From Clostridia bacterium (GTDB taxonomy: Bacteria; Bacillota; Clostridia; Oscillospirales; CAG-272): a stretch of 56,451 nucleotides of DNA. A model generated the notes under the pieces. The model was not told the DNA's origin and did not search any database. It saw only the letters and a list, made by a program, of their open reading frames with translations. Location: contig JAFQOG010000014.1 of the NCBI GenBank assembly GCA_017420755.1, positions 1 to 56,451 on the forward strand, given 5' to 3'. The translations under genes and the position numbers were made by a program. Shown here one piece after another: positions 34,967 through 42,422 of this stretch (position 1 is its first letter; every line of letters begins with the position of its first letter).

Positions 34967-36031
34967 TTACTGATAAATTGTTGAAATTAGTTTTGCAACC
35001 TCATAGTCGTAGTTAACTGTGTTAAAGCCAACATAGTTCTCTGTCCAAGTTTCATATTCCTTCTTAGCTACAATATTAGCTGTGTCGTAACCAATTTGAT
35101 ATACAGTTGAATCATTTTTGAACATATCAACAAGCATCTTAACGAGCTCACCAAAGTCTTCTCTTTCAACGTTTGCAGTCATAGTGTCAGCAACTGTGTC
35201 AACTGTATTCTTAAGACCAATTATGCCAGCCTCACCAGACTTAGCTGCAAGACTCTTAACAACGCTTGTCATAGCAGCATTTCTATCTGGAGCCTTTTGA
35301 ACATAGTTGTAAATTTTTGCAGCTGTATCTAATTTTTGCTCATCCTCAGTAAGAGTTTGGTCATCAATTTGAACGCCACCAACATCAAGAGTTGCTTGAA
35401 CAAATGCTTCGAGAGGCATATCTACGTAGCCGTTAATCTCAAGACCAAAGTTTTCTTCAATGGTTCTTGTAAGAAGTGCAGCGCCACCGAATGCAAATGC
35501 ATCATAGATAGGACCAACACCAACAGATGGGATGTTAACAAGAACAGACTTGTTGATTGCAAAATAAGAAATCTTATCAGTTTTGCTGTTCATTGAAAGC
35601 AACATAATTACCGAAACATTTGCTGAGTTTGCATCTGTAGGAGCTGTAATATCTACAACATAGTTGTAAACATCAGGATCTGATTTAATATTAGAATATC
35701 TTTGTGCATGGTTAGCTGCTGCTGCCAAATAAGCTGAACGGAACGAAGGATTTGTCATAAGCTCCGATAAATTCTCATACATTTGTCCAGTAGGTGTAAC
35801 CGTTGCAACCGCTTTGTTGTGTGATGGACCTGTAAACTTATCAGCATATGAATCAACAAATGCATTCATAACAAGCAAAACGCAAGCAACAATTGCAATG
35901 ATAATCAAAACTGCAACTATTAATTTTTTATATGGAAACTCACCCTTTGCCTTTTTTCCTTCTGCCAACACTGCCTTGTTTTCAATAGCAATATGGGCTG
36001 TTTTCTCTCTTCTGTCTGTAATTTTTCCCAT
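34967..36031 (-). CDS. Degenerate LytR-CpsA-Psr (LCP)-like membrane protein
   Basis: This 354-residue protein has a cytoplasmic N-terminus, one helix at about 35-58 and an extracytoplasmic LCP-like domain: SVIMLLSMNSKTDKISYFAI, then FGGAALLTRTIEENFGLEINGYVDMPLEAFVQATLDVGGVQI. LCP enzymes attach teichoic acids or polysaccharides to the wall. The usual SIPRD segment reads AINKS here, and the later RxRxQR segment is also absent, so catalysis is doubtful. It has its own promoter and terminator. An anchor or regulatory role is possible but unproven. Confidence 0.7.
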   Translation of the reverse strand: MGKITDRREKTAHIAIENKAVLAEGKKAKGEFPYKKLIVAVLIIIAIVACVLLVMNAFVDSYADKFTGPSHNKAVATVTPTGQMYENLSELMTNPSFRSAYLAAAANHAQRYSNIKSDPDVYNYVVDITAPTDANSANVSVIMLLSMNSKTDKISYFAINKSVLVNIPSVGVGPIYDAFAFGGAALLTRTIEENFGLEINGYVDMPLEAFVQATLDVGGVQIDDQTLTEDEQKLDTAAKIYNYVQKAPDRNAAMTSVVKSLAAKSGEAGIIGLKNTVDTVADTMTANVEREDFGELVKMLVDMFKNDSTVYQIGYDTANIVAKKEYETWTENYVGFNTVNYDYEVAKLISTIYQ

Positions 36032-36065
36032 GGAAGCCTCCTCGAAGATAATTATTTATACATAT

Positions 36066-36094
36066 ATTTTATATCAAAAGCGCTAAGATGTCAA
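36066..36094 (-). promoter_or_regulatory. Sigma-A promoter of the LCP-like gene
   Basis: Leftward TTGACA (36089-36094), 17-nt spacer, TAAAAT (36066-36071). Confidence 0.75.
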
Positions 36095-36131
36095 CACTTT
36101 TTTACCAAATTTATAATATTTATAGTAAATA

Positions 36132-37118
36132 CTAATAAAATTCGCGCAGAAAATATATTCCGTTTTTGTCAACTGTTATTTCCTTACCGTTTAAATAAGA
36201 GAGCGAATCCTCTGCATTTTTAAACATCAATTTGTACGAATACAAGGCTTGGTGCTTATAATAAACACCCTTTAGCTTGTCCTCCTTGCCATATTTACCA
36301 TCACCCAAGAGTGGGTTGCCGATTGATGACATATGGGCTCTTATCTGGTGCGTTCTGCCTGTAATCAACTCAATTTCCAAAAGGGAAAGGTCGCTTTTAG
36401 GGTTATATGAAACAAGGCTATATTTTGTTATGATTTTTTTAGCACCCTTTATTTGATTTTTAAGCACTTTTACTGTGTTGGTTTTTGAATCTTTGATCAA
36501 AAAGTCGCACAGTGTGTCTGATTTTTTAGGCGTTTGGCCGTGAACCGCACACAAATAAAACTTTGAAATTTGATTGTTTTTGATTCTTTCATTCATATCT
36601 CTTAAGGCTTGTGCGTTTTTGGCAGAAATAACCATACCGCCCGTATTTCTATCAATTCTGTTGCAAAGCGCTGGGGCGAATGAATTTTCCCCCTCGGGGT
36701 TATATTCTCCCTTTTGATAGAGGTATGCTTGAATATGGTAAATCAGTGTACCGCGTTCACTTGCATTTCCGTCACCACTAACCTTTCCGTCACCATCACC
36801 TGAGTGAACAAGAACTCCAGCAGGCTTGTCGCATATCAAAAGATTCTCATCCTCGTAAACGATATTCAAGCTTGTCTTTATGGTCGAAAATTCACAAGGA
36901 GTTATTTTCTCTGTAAAGAGGTCCTCAGAAAGAAACATTTGAACCGTATCGCCTTCAGAAAGAATTTGATTAAGCTCTGCTCTTTTTCTATTCACCTTTA
37001 TCTTTTTCGTCCTTATGGACTTATACATAAGTGACAAAGGAATTCCCTTAACGGTCTTTTGAATAAATTTATCAAGTCGCTGTCCTTTATCGTTTGAATT
37101 TATTTTAAATTCTCTCAT
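36132..37118 (-). CDS. RluC/RluD-family 23S rRNA pseudouridine synthase
   Basis: This 328-residue enzyme converts uridines in RNA to pseudouridine. An S4 RNA-binding domain (GQRLDKFIQ to VQMFL, residues 12-75) precedes the catalytic domain, with the aspartate motif ALCNRIDRNTGGMVI (family HRLDxxTSG) and TGRTHQIRAHM. The first position of the motif is Asn instead of His, as in part of the RluC branch. An insertion with VSGDGNASERGT lies before the catalytic motif. Target positions cannot be told from sequence. It is divergent from mtaB with its own promoter. Confidence 0.9.
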   Translation of the reverse strand: MREFKINSNDKGQRLDKFIQKTVKGIPLSLMYKSIRTKKIKVNRKRAELNQILSEGDTVQMFLSEDLFTEKITPCEFSTIKTSLNIVYEDENLLICDKPAGVLVHSGDGDGKVSGDGNASERGTLIYHIQAYLYQKGEYNPEGENSFAPALCNRIDRNTGGMVISAKNAQALRDMNERIKNNQISKFYLCAVHGQTPKKSDTLCDFLIKDSKTNTVKVLKNQIKGAKKIITKYSLVSYNPKSDLSLLEIELITGRTHQIRAHMSSIGNPLLGDGKYGKEDKLKGVYYKHQALYSYKLMFKNAEDSLSYLNGKEITVDKNGIYFLREFY

Positions 37119-37149
37119 ATTAACCCTTACATTTAAATTTATTATCTAT

Positions 37150-37178
37150 ATTATAGATGAAAATACAGCTATTTGCAA
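37150..37178 (-). promoter_or_regulatory. Sigma-A promoter of the pseudouridine synthase gene
   Basis: Leftward TTGCAA (37173-37178), 17-nt spacer, TATAAT (37150-37155). Confidence 0.72.
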
Positions 37179-37196
37179 GTTTATTTTCAATTTTAG

Positions 37197-37225
37197 TTTA
37201 CATATCGACAAAAATATGCTAAAAT
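37197..37225 (+). promoter_or_regulatory. Sigma-A promoter of mtaB
   Basis: TTTACA (37197-37202), 17-nt spacer, TAAAAT (37220-37225); AAAGGAGG follows before the ATG. Confidence 0.65.
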
Positions 37226-37254
37226 AGTCGTATGATTTTAAAAGGAGGTGCGAT

Positions 37255-38553
37255 ATGAATATTACTGCTTGCATTTTGACCTTGGGCTGCAGGGTGAACC
37301 AGTATGAAAGTGATTTTATTATGCAAGAGCTTTCAAAAAAAGGCGTAAAAATTGTTCCATTTGGTGAAAAAAGTGATATTTACATTATCAACACCTGCTC
37401 CGTCACCTCGGAAAGTGACAGAAAATCAAGACAATTTATAAGAAAATGTGCAAAGGAAAACCCTGAAGCTGTTATAATTGTCACTGGTTGTTTTTCGCAA
37501 ATCAACCCGGAAAAGGCTCACCAAATCGAAGGTGTTTCCTATGTTGCGGGAAACAATATAAAATCGAAAATCGCTTCTATCGCATTTGATATTTTAGAAA
37601 AAAAGTCCTCTCCTGTGTGTGATTTTGATATATATAACGGCAAATTTGACACAATGAAGGTAGGCGCGCCCTTAACAAGAACTCGCGCGTTTGTTAAGAT
37701 TGAGGACGGGTGCGATTCAAGGTGTGCTTACTGCATTATTCCTTACGCACGAGGAAGTGTGCGCTCAAACTTACAAGAAAATGTAATTTCAGAGGTAAAG
37801 TCAATCGTCTCCGAGGGCTGCTTCGAGGTTGTGCTTACAGGAATTGAAACAGCATCGTATGGAAAGGATTTAAGGGACGGGACAAATCTTGCTTCCCTTC
37901 TTCATGAGGTGAATAAAATTGAAGGACTCAAGCGAATTCGTCTTGGCTCACTTGACCCATTCAATATTGATAAGACCTTTGTTGACAATATAAAAAATCT
38001 TGACAAGGTTATGCCTCATTTCCACATTTCAATGCAAAGCGGATGCACAAAAACTCTTAATGCAATGAGAAGAAAATATAATATAGATACTGCAAAAGAG
38101 CGTCTTGAATATTTAAAGTCAAGCTTTGACGGGCTCATGCTATCTGCTGATATAATTGTTGGCTTCCCTGGCGAAACTGATGAGGATTTTGACAAGACAT
38201 ACGAATTTTTAAAATCGATGGAGTTTTTGCATCTTCACATTTTTCCATATTCAAAGCGCGACGGCACTCCAGCTGCCACTATGCCAAACCAAGTACCAGA
38301 GGAAATAAAGAAAGCAAGGCTTCACAAATTGGAAGGCTTGCAAAAGGAAATCAAAAAGCGCCTGCTTGAAAGCTTCGTTTTGAAAAACGAAACGACCGAG
38401 GTTCTTTTTGAATCATACGACGGAACGTATCTTCTCGGTCACACACATAATTTCATTGAGGTTAAAGCAAAATGCAAGGAGCATCTTGGTGGTAAATTCA
38501 AAACCGTCAAGGTGCTAAGCACCGACGGAGAATATGTTTATGCAGAAATATAA
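37255..38553 (+). CDS. mtaB: tRNA t6A37 methylthiotransferase MtaB
   Basis: MtaB is a radical-SAM enzyme that adds a methylthio group to t6A37 in tRNA-Lys, acting after the TsaB/TsaE pathway encoded earlier in this window. The 432 residues have an N-terminal MTTase domain with the first cluster cysteines (LGCRVNQYESDFI, NTCSVT, TGCFSQ), the radical-SAM motif CDSRCAYCIIPYARG and a C-terminal TRAM-like domain. The start has AAAGGAGG at ideal spacing. Confidence 0.94.
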   Translation: MNITACILTLGCRVNQYESDFIMQELSKKGVKIVPFGEKSDIYIINTCSVTSESDRKSRQFIRKCAKENPEAVIIVTGCFSQINPEKAHQIEGVSYVAGNNIKSKIASIAFDILEKKSSPVCDFDIYNGKFDTMKVGAPLTRTRAFVKIEDGCDSRCAYCIIPYARGSVRSNLQENVISEVKSIVSEGCFEVVLTGIETASYGKDLRDGTNLASLLHEVNKIEGLKRIRLGSLDPFNIDKTFVDNIKNLDKVMPHFHISMQSGCTKTLNAMRRKYNIDTAKERLEYLKSSFDGLMLSADIIVGFPGETDEDFDKTYEFLKSMEFLHLHIFPYSKRDGTPAATMPNQVPEEIKKARLHKLEGLQKEIKKRLLESFVLKNETTEVLFESYDGTYLLGHTHNFIEVKAKCKEHLGGKFKTVKVLSTDGEYVYAEI

Positions 38554-38579
38554 AAAGCACTTCAAGCGAAGTGCTTTTT
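38552..38579. terminator. Bidirectional terminator between mtaB and folC
   Basis: AAAAAGCACTTC (38552-38563) / GAAGTGCTTTTT (38568-38579) with a 4-nt AAGC loop. Confidence 0.88.
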
Positions 38580-38580
38580 G

Positions 38581-39846
38581 TTATTTTATTAGCGATGAAA
38601 TCTCGGAATACATATATAAAGAGCCTAAGCACACAAGTGGCTTTTTTTCTTTTTTAGCTTCAAAAATTGCAAGCTCAACTGCCTCTTTTACTGTTTTATG
38701 GTGTGAGGCTTTAACCCCAAGATTTGTAAAAACAGCGCTATATTTTTCGGCATCCAAGGCACGAGGGTTGTCAGGCGTTATGCAGTAAACACGCTCGGCA
38801 ATTTCGGAAATTCTTTCGGCTATATAATTATAGTCCTTGTCCGCCATAACTCCAGTCAAGGCATATATTTTTTTGTTTCCAAAATATCTCTTTACACTAT
38901 CAATCGAGGCACAAACACCCTCGGGATTGTGTGCGCCATCGAATATAACAAGTGGCTCATTTGAAAGCTTCTCAAATCTCGCCTGCCATTTTGCTCTTTT
39001 AAGACCGTTTTTAATGCTTTTTTCATCGATTTTAAGTCCATTTGAATTTAAAATATCTATTGCTGAAAGCACATTTGCACAGTTTAGTGGCTGATATGAG
39101 CCTAAAAGAGAAATTTCTATATCCCTATATTTCCCAAAGTCAAAAACAGTATGGTCAAGCGTTGTTTCCTTTAAGCTAATATCGTTATGATTTACAAAAA
39201 ACAAGGGAGAGTGTCTATTTTTCGACACCTTTTCTATTTCTTTTTTTGCTTCATTGCTCTTTCCACACCAAAGCACAGGAGTATTTTCCTTTATGATTCC
39301 TGCCTTTTCATATGCAATTTTATCAATCGTGTCACCAAGAATTGCTGTATGGTCGAGCGCAATGCCTGTTATAACTGAAAGAACCGAGGTCTTTATAACG
39401 TTTGTCGAATCAAGACGTCCACCAAGGCCACATTCAAGCACGACATAATCGCACTTATTTCGGCAAAAATATTCAAAGGCGATTGCAGTCACAAGCTCAA
39501 ATTCTGTTGGCTTGTCAGTCATTTCATCAGCTATTTTTTTGACCTTTTCGGTGACCAATACAAGCTCATCGTTTGAAATCGGTTCACCATTTATCGCCAT
39601 TCTTTCATTAAAATAGGTTATGTAGGGTGAGGTATAAAGTCCAACCTTATACCCAGCCTCAACAAGCACGCTTGAGAGCATTGAGGAAAATGAGCCCTTG
39701 CCGTTTGTTCCTGCAACATGAATAAACTTTAGTGAATCTTGCGGATTTCCAAGACCACGGCAAAGCTCCTCTGTTCTTTCAAGACCTGGCTTACAAAATG
39801 TCCAGTTAACTGAATGTATATATTCAAGAGCTTCGTTATATTCCAT
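38581..39846 (-). CDS. folC: Folylpolyglutamate synthase / dihydrofolate synthase
   Basis: FolC adds glutamates to folates, retaining them in the cell. The 421-residue Mur-ligase-like enzyme has the P-loop HVAGTNGKGSFSSML, a DSTNVIK switch and the C-terminal FDGAHNPEGV. ATG 39846 has AAAGGGG upstream and lies inside the end of folT (11-base overlap), so translation is coupled to folate uptake. The TTG-started longer frame to 39867 is less likely. Both genes sit behind a THF riboswitch. Confidence 0.93.
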   Translation of the reverse strand: MEYNEALEYIHSVNWTFCKPGLERTEELCRGLGNPQDSLKFIHVAGTNGKGSFSSMLSSVLVEAGYKVGLYTSPYITYFNERMAINGEPISNDELVLVTEKVKKIADEMTDKPTEFELVTAIAFEYFCRNKCDYVVLECGLGGRLDSTNVIKTSVLSVITGIALDHTAILGDTIDKIAYEKAGIIKENTPVLWCGKSNEAKKEIEKVSKNRHSPLFFVNHNDISLKETTLDHTVFDFGKYRDIEISLLGSYQPLNCANVLSAIDILNSNGLKIDEKSIKNGLKRAKWQARFEKLSNEPLVIFDGAHNPEGVCASIDSVKRYFGNKKIYALTGVMADKDYNYIAERISEIAERVYCITPDNPRALDAEKYSAVFTNLGVKASHHKTVKEAVELAIFEAKKEKKPLVCLGSLYMYSEISSLIK

Positions 39847-40414
39847 TTTTATCGCCCCTTTTAACATTCAGAATTTGATTTCTTAACGATTTGTTCTTTA
39901 AAAGAAGACAAATAATTCCGATTTCGATCGCAGCAGTGACGATATAAACACCAAGTCTAATAAAAAACAAGGTTAAAAAGCCCATATCGTAGCTCGCAAG
40001 ATAAAAGCTTGAAACACCCACGGTTTTTATAAGCACCGATCCAAAAAGATGCCCCGAATATACAGCAATAATAAGCTTCCAAATCCACTTTCCGGAAAGA
40101 GTTTTCTGCCTATAAATAATGCCACAAATAACACCAATGGCAACTGCACCGAATGTGACAATAGGGTTTAATTCATAGCCTCTTATTGCACAACCAAGAA
40201 TGTCGGCAACAAAAGCAACCGTTCCGCCAGCGACAGGACCAAGGGCAATTGCTGTGAAAATAATAGGTAAATTTTCCAAGCTTATCCTTATCATTGTTGT
40301 GATGTTGATTGCCAAAAGCTTGCCTAAAATTATAGACATTGCAATCATAACTGCCATAAATGCCAGTCTTTTAGTTGAGAACAAAACCGTTCCTCTTTTT
40401 CCTTTGTTTTGCAT
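39836..40414 (-). CDS. folT: Folate ECF transporter S component FolT
   Basis: This 192-residue membrane protein binds folate for uptake through the shared ECF module. About six helices are visible, with RLAFMAVMIAMSIILGKL and the S-component pattern RISLENLPIIFTAIALGPVAGGTVAFVADILG. Assignment to FolT rests on the family pattern, the THF riboswitch in its leader and coupling to folC. The ATG at 40414 has AAGGAGG upstream. Confidence 0.93.
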   Translation of the reverse strand: MQNKGKRGTVLFSTKRLAFMAVMIAMSIILGKLLAINITTMIRISLENLPIIFTAIALGPVAGGTVAFVADILGCAIRGYELNPIVTFGAVAIGVICGIIYRQKTLSGKWIWKLIIAVYSGHLFGSVLIKTVGVSSFYLASYDMGFLTLFFIRLGVYIVTAAIEIGIICLLLKNKSLRNQILNVKRGDKNGI

Positions 40415-40490
40415 AAAAAAAGCACCTCCTTAAAAAGAAAGTACAGATCTCGCATTGGGTATGAGGACTTCATACGTAAGTCAAAAAATG

Positions 40491-40585
40491 ACAGCGGGAT
40501 GCAATATACGAACCGCAACCTATGTTTTCGTTTTAAAGGCAACTCCCCGTCCCCTAAACACTTAACGCTCGCATATTTACTCTGT
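40491..40585 (-). ncRNA. Tetrahydrofolate (THF, folT-type) riboswitch
   Basis: Read leftward the leader shows the conserved blocks in order: ACAG-GAGTA at the P1 strand, GCGTTAAGTG, GGGGACGGGGAGTTG, ACGAAAAC, GCGGTTCGTA and TTGCATCC closing with GCTGT. This matches the consensus for the aptamer that binds reduced folates upstream of folT. A GTATGA/TCATAC hairpin lies between it and the AAGGAGG of folT and may belong to the expression platform, probably controlling translation since no T-run follows. Confidence 0.88.
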
Positions 40586-40598
40586 AGAATCTTCTACT

Positions 40599-40627
40599 AT
40601 ATTATCACATAAAAGTCTTCTTTTCAA
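40599..40627 (-). promoter_or_regulatory. Sigma-A promoter of the folT-folC operon
   Basis: Leftward TTGAAA (40622-40627), 17-nt spacer, TAATAT (40599-40604); transcription would begin just upstream of the riboswitch. Confidence 0.7.
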
Positions 40628-40655
40628 TACCTTTTATGAATATTTAAAAATATTA

Positions 40656-40684
40656 TTGACAATTTCGTTTATTTAATGTATAAT
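40656..40684 (+). promoter_or_regulatory. Consensus sigma-A promoter of the metal transporter
   Basis: TTGACA (40656-40661), 17-nt spacer, TATAAT (40679-40684), back to back with the folT promoter. Confidence 0.85.
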
Positions 40685-40695
40685 ACCACTATGAA

Positions 40696-40721
40696 TTGAG
40701 AACGATTCTCAAATTGAGAAC
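40696..40721. promoter_or_regulatory. Fur-family operator of the metal transporter
   Basis: TTGAGAA-CGA-TTCTCAA type dyad (TTGAGAACGATTCTCAA, 40696-40712) resembles the Fur/PerR/Zur 7-1-7 box and lies 12 bases past the -10 box. A second half site TTGAGAAC follows at 40714-40721. Confidence 0.6.
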
Positions 40722-40742
40722 AAATTTGAAAAAGGAGAAGAT

Positions 40743-41600
40743 ATGAAGGAGTTTTTTGAAGCTATTGCCAGTGTTTTTGGTGAGCCTGTTATTGACACGT
40801 TAAAAATTCTACCACTTCTCTTTTTGGCTTATCTTTTAATGGAGCTGCTTGAGAAAAAGGCATCCAAAAAGATGGAAAATGCATTAGGGAAAATCGGCAA
40901 GGGCGGACCATTGATTGGCTCTCTTCTTGGATGTGTTCCTCAATGTGGCTTTTCGGGTGCGAGCGCGAATTTATACACCGCAGGAATCATTACCGAGGGT
41001 ACACTGATTGCTGTATTTCTTTCCACCTCAGATGAGGCGCTTGTACTTCTTTTCTCATCTCTTTCCTCTTTTGAGGTTATCGGCAAGCTTGTTTTAGTTA
41101 AAATAGTTATAGGTATTTTTGCAGGATTTTTGATTGACTTTATAAATAAGAAGCGCAGAATTCAAAAGGTGCCGGTTGACATGTGCCGTGACTGTGGATG
41201 CGACGAGGATGAGGGGGTATTTAAGCCCGCTCTTGTTCATACCTTAAAGGTTGGGGTGTTTGTATTTATTGTCAACTTTCTTTTATTCAATATCGCGTCC
41301 TTGCTTGGCGAGGAATTTATCCACTCTATTCTTTTGAGTGGCAGCTTCTTCCAGCCGTTTATTACTGCCCTTGTAGGTCTTGTGCCAAACTGTGCAGTAT
41401 CAGCGGCGATTACCGAGCTTTACTGTTCTGGTGCTCTTTCCTTTGGCTCTGCTGTTGCGGGCCTTTGCTCTGGCGCCGGTGTCGGTCTTGCCATTCTATT
41501 CAAGGCAAACCCAGTAAAAAAGGAAAACCTGCGTATTGTTTTGTGGCTATACTCAATCGCAGTTGTTTCGGGAATTGTGCTGAATCTATTTGGAATATAA
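40743..41600 (+). CDS. Putative manganese/heavy-metal transporter (ArsP_2-type permease)
   Basis: This 285-residue membrane protein has two related halves, each with a Cys/Asn motif in a helix: GSLLGCVPQCGFSGASANLY and ALVGLVPNCAVSAAITELY. FLSTSDEALV follows in the first half. This pattern belongs to the family annotated as putative manganese transporters or 10-TM heavy-metal exporters. The central loop CRDCGCDEDEG could bind metal. A Fur-type dyad covers the promoter start, supporting metal-dependent control. The metal and direction of transport are not known. Confidence 0.82.
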   Translation: MKEFFEAIASVFGEPVIDTLKILPLLFLAYLLMELLEKKASKKMENALGKIGKGGPLIGSLLGCVPQCGFSGASANLYTAGIITEGTLIAVFLSTSDEALVLLFSSLSSFEVIGKLVLVKIVIGIFAGFLIDFINKKRRIQKVPVDMCRDCGCDEDEGVFKPALVHTLKVGVFVFIVNFLLFNIASLLGEEFIHSILLSGSFFQPFITALVGLVPNCAVSAAITELYCSGALSFGSAVAGLCSGAGVGLAILFKANPVKKENLRIVLWLYSIAVVSGIVLNLFGI

Positions 41601-41630
41601 AAAAGCTCGTCCTTTTGGATGAGCTTTATT
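41601..41630. terminator. Bidirectional terminator after the metal transporter
   Basis: AAAGCTCGTCC (41602-41612) / GGATGAGCTTT (41617-41627) with one wobble pair and a TTTT loop, between convergent genes. Confidence 0.8.
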
Positions 41631-42048
41631 TTTCGTCTATTTTCATTAGCTTTATAGAAGAAAAGGCGATTAAGGCAAAGGAAACAATGCTTATTACAAG
41701 GAGCGCAAACGATCCTAAATAAATTTGGAGCGCTGACATTGTGGCAGAGGAAAAGCCTAATGCAAAGGAAAGTATAACGGGTAAAGACCTTTTTGTTTTT
41801 GAAAAAATCCCATAAATAGCAATCGCTATTCCCGCAACATTCATGATTGCCAAAACCAAAATAAATATGCCAGCCAATGTGTTTATATCATTGATTATAT
41901 AATCAAAAAGGTTCAAATAGTGGGCGCTGGTTGTTGTGCCACCATAAAGACCAAGTCTTATTACATCAACACGCAAAACAGGAAAAAGCAGTGTCAGGGC
42001 AACAGCCAAATGTGAAACTATTATAGTTAGATAGTACTTTTTATGCAT
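41626..42048 (-). CDS. Unknown four-helix membrane protein
   Basis: This 140-residue protein has about four membrane helices (7-27, 55-80, 90-110, 112-132), a loop with GLYGGTTTSAHYLN between the first two, and a basic C-terminus. No family is recognised. The ATG has AAAGGAGAA upstream. It is convergent with the metal transporter and divergent from the thrS leader. Integral membrane location is clear; function is not. Confidence 0.6.
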   Translation of the reverse strand: MHKKYYLTIIVSHLAVALTLLFPVLRVDVIRLGLYGGTTTSAHYLNLFDYIINDINTLAGIFILVLAIMNVAGIAIAIYGIFSKTKRSLPVILSFALGFSSATMSALQIYLGSFALLVISIVSFALIAFSSIKLMKIDEK

Positions 42049-42129
42049 TTTCTTCTCCTTTCCTTTCTTCTTTCTTGTATTTTAGCATAAATGTCTATAT
42101 AATGTCAATTATAATATATAAAATAACTA

Positions 42130-42158
42130 TTGACTTTTTATTTTTGCAATGATATAAT
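42130..42158 (+). promoter_or_regulatory. Sigma-A promoter of thrS
   Basis: TTGACT (42130-42135), 17-nt spacer, TATAAT (42153-42158), just ahead of the T-box leader. Confidence 0.82.
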
Positions 42159-42169
42159 GTTTTTATCAA

Positions 42170-42380
42170 AAGCGATGACGAAGACAGTAGCTTTATCCTG
42201 AGTTTCCAGAGAAATGGCGGTCGGTGTGAGCCATTACAAGGGATTTCGTGAAAACCACTTCCGAGCTGCAGGCGTTAACAAGCCTTGCCGTTTCCTCTGC
42301 GTTAAAGAGTAATTGAGTTAAATTTAAGGTGGAACCGTGCTATGCACCCTTAATGTCCTTTGGGCGTTAAGGGTTTTTTA
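42170..42380 (+). ncRNA. T-box riboswitch, threonine-specific
   Basis: The leader of thrS has a stem I region, a specifier candidate ACC (Thr) at 42254-42256 in GTGAAAACCACTTCC, the T-box sequence AAGGTGGAACCGTGC (42326-42340) and a 13-bp terminator stem at 42346-42358 / 42362-42374 followed by a T-run. Uncharged tRNA-Thr would favour the antiterminator and let thrS be read. Confidence 0.93.
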
Positions 42381-42422
42381 ACGCTCAATTTTGAAATTTT
42401 TCTCAAATTGGAGGTATAATTT

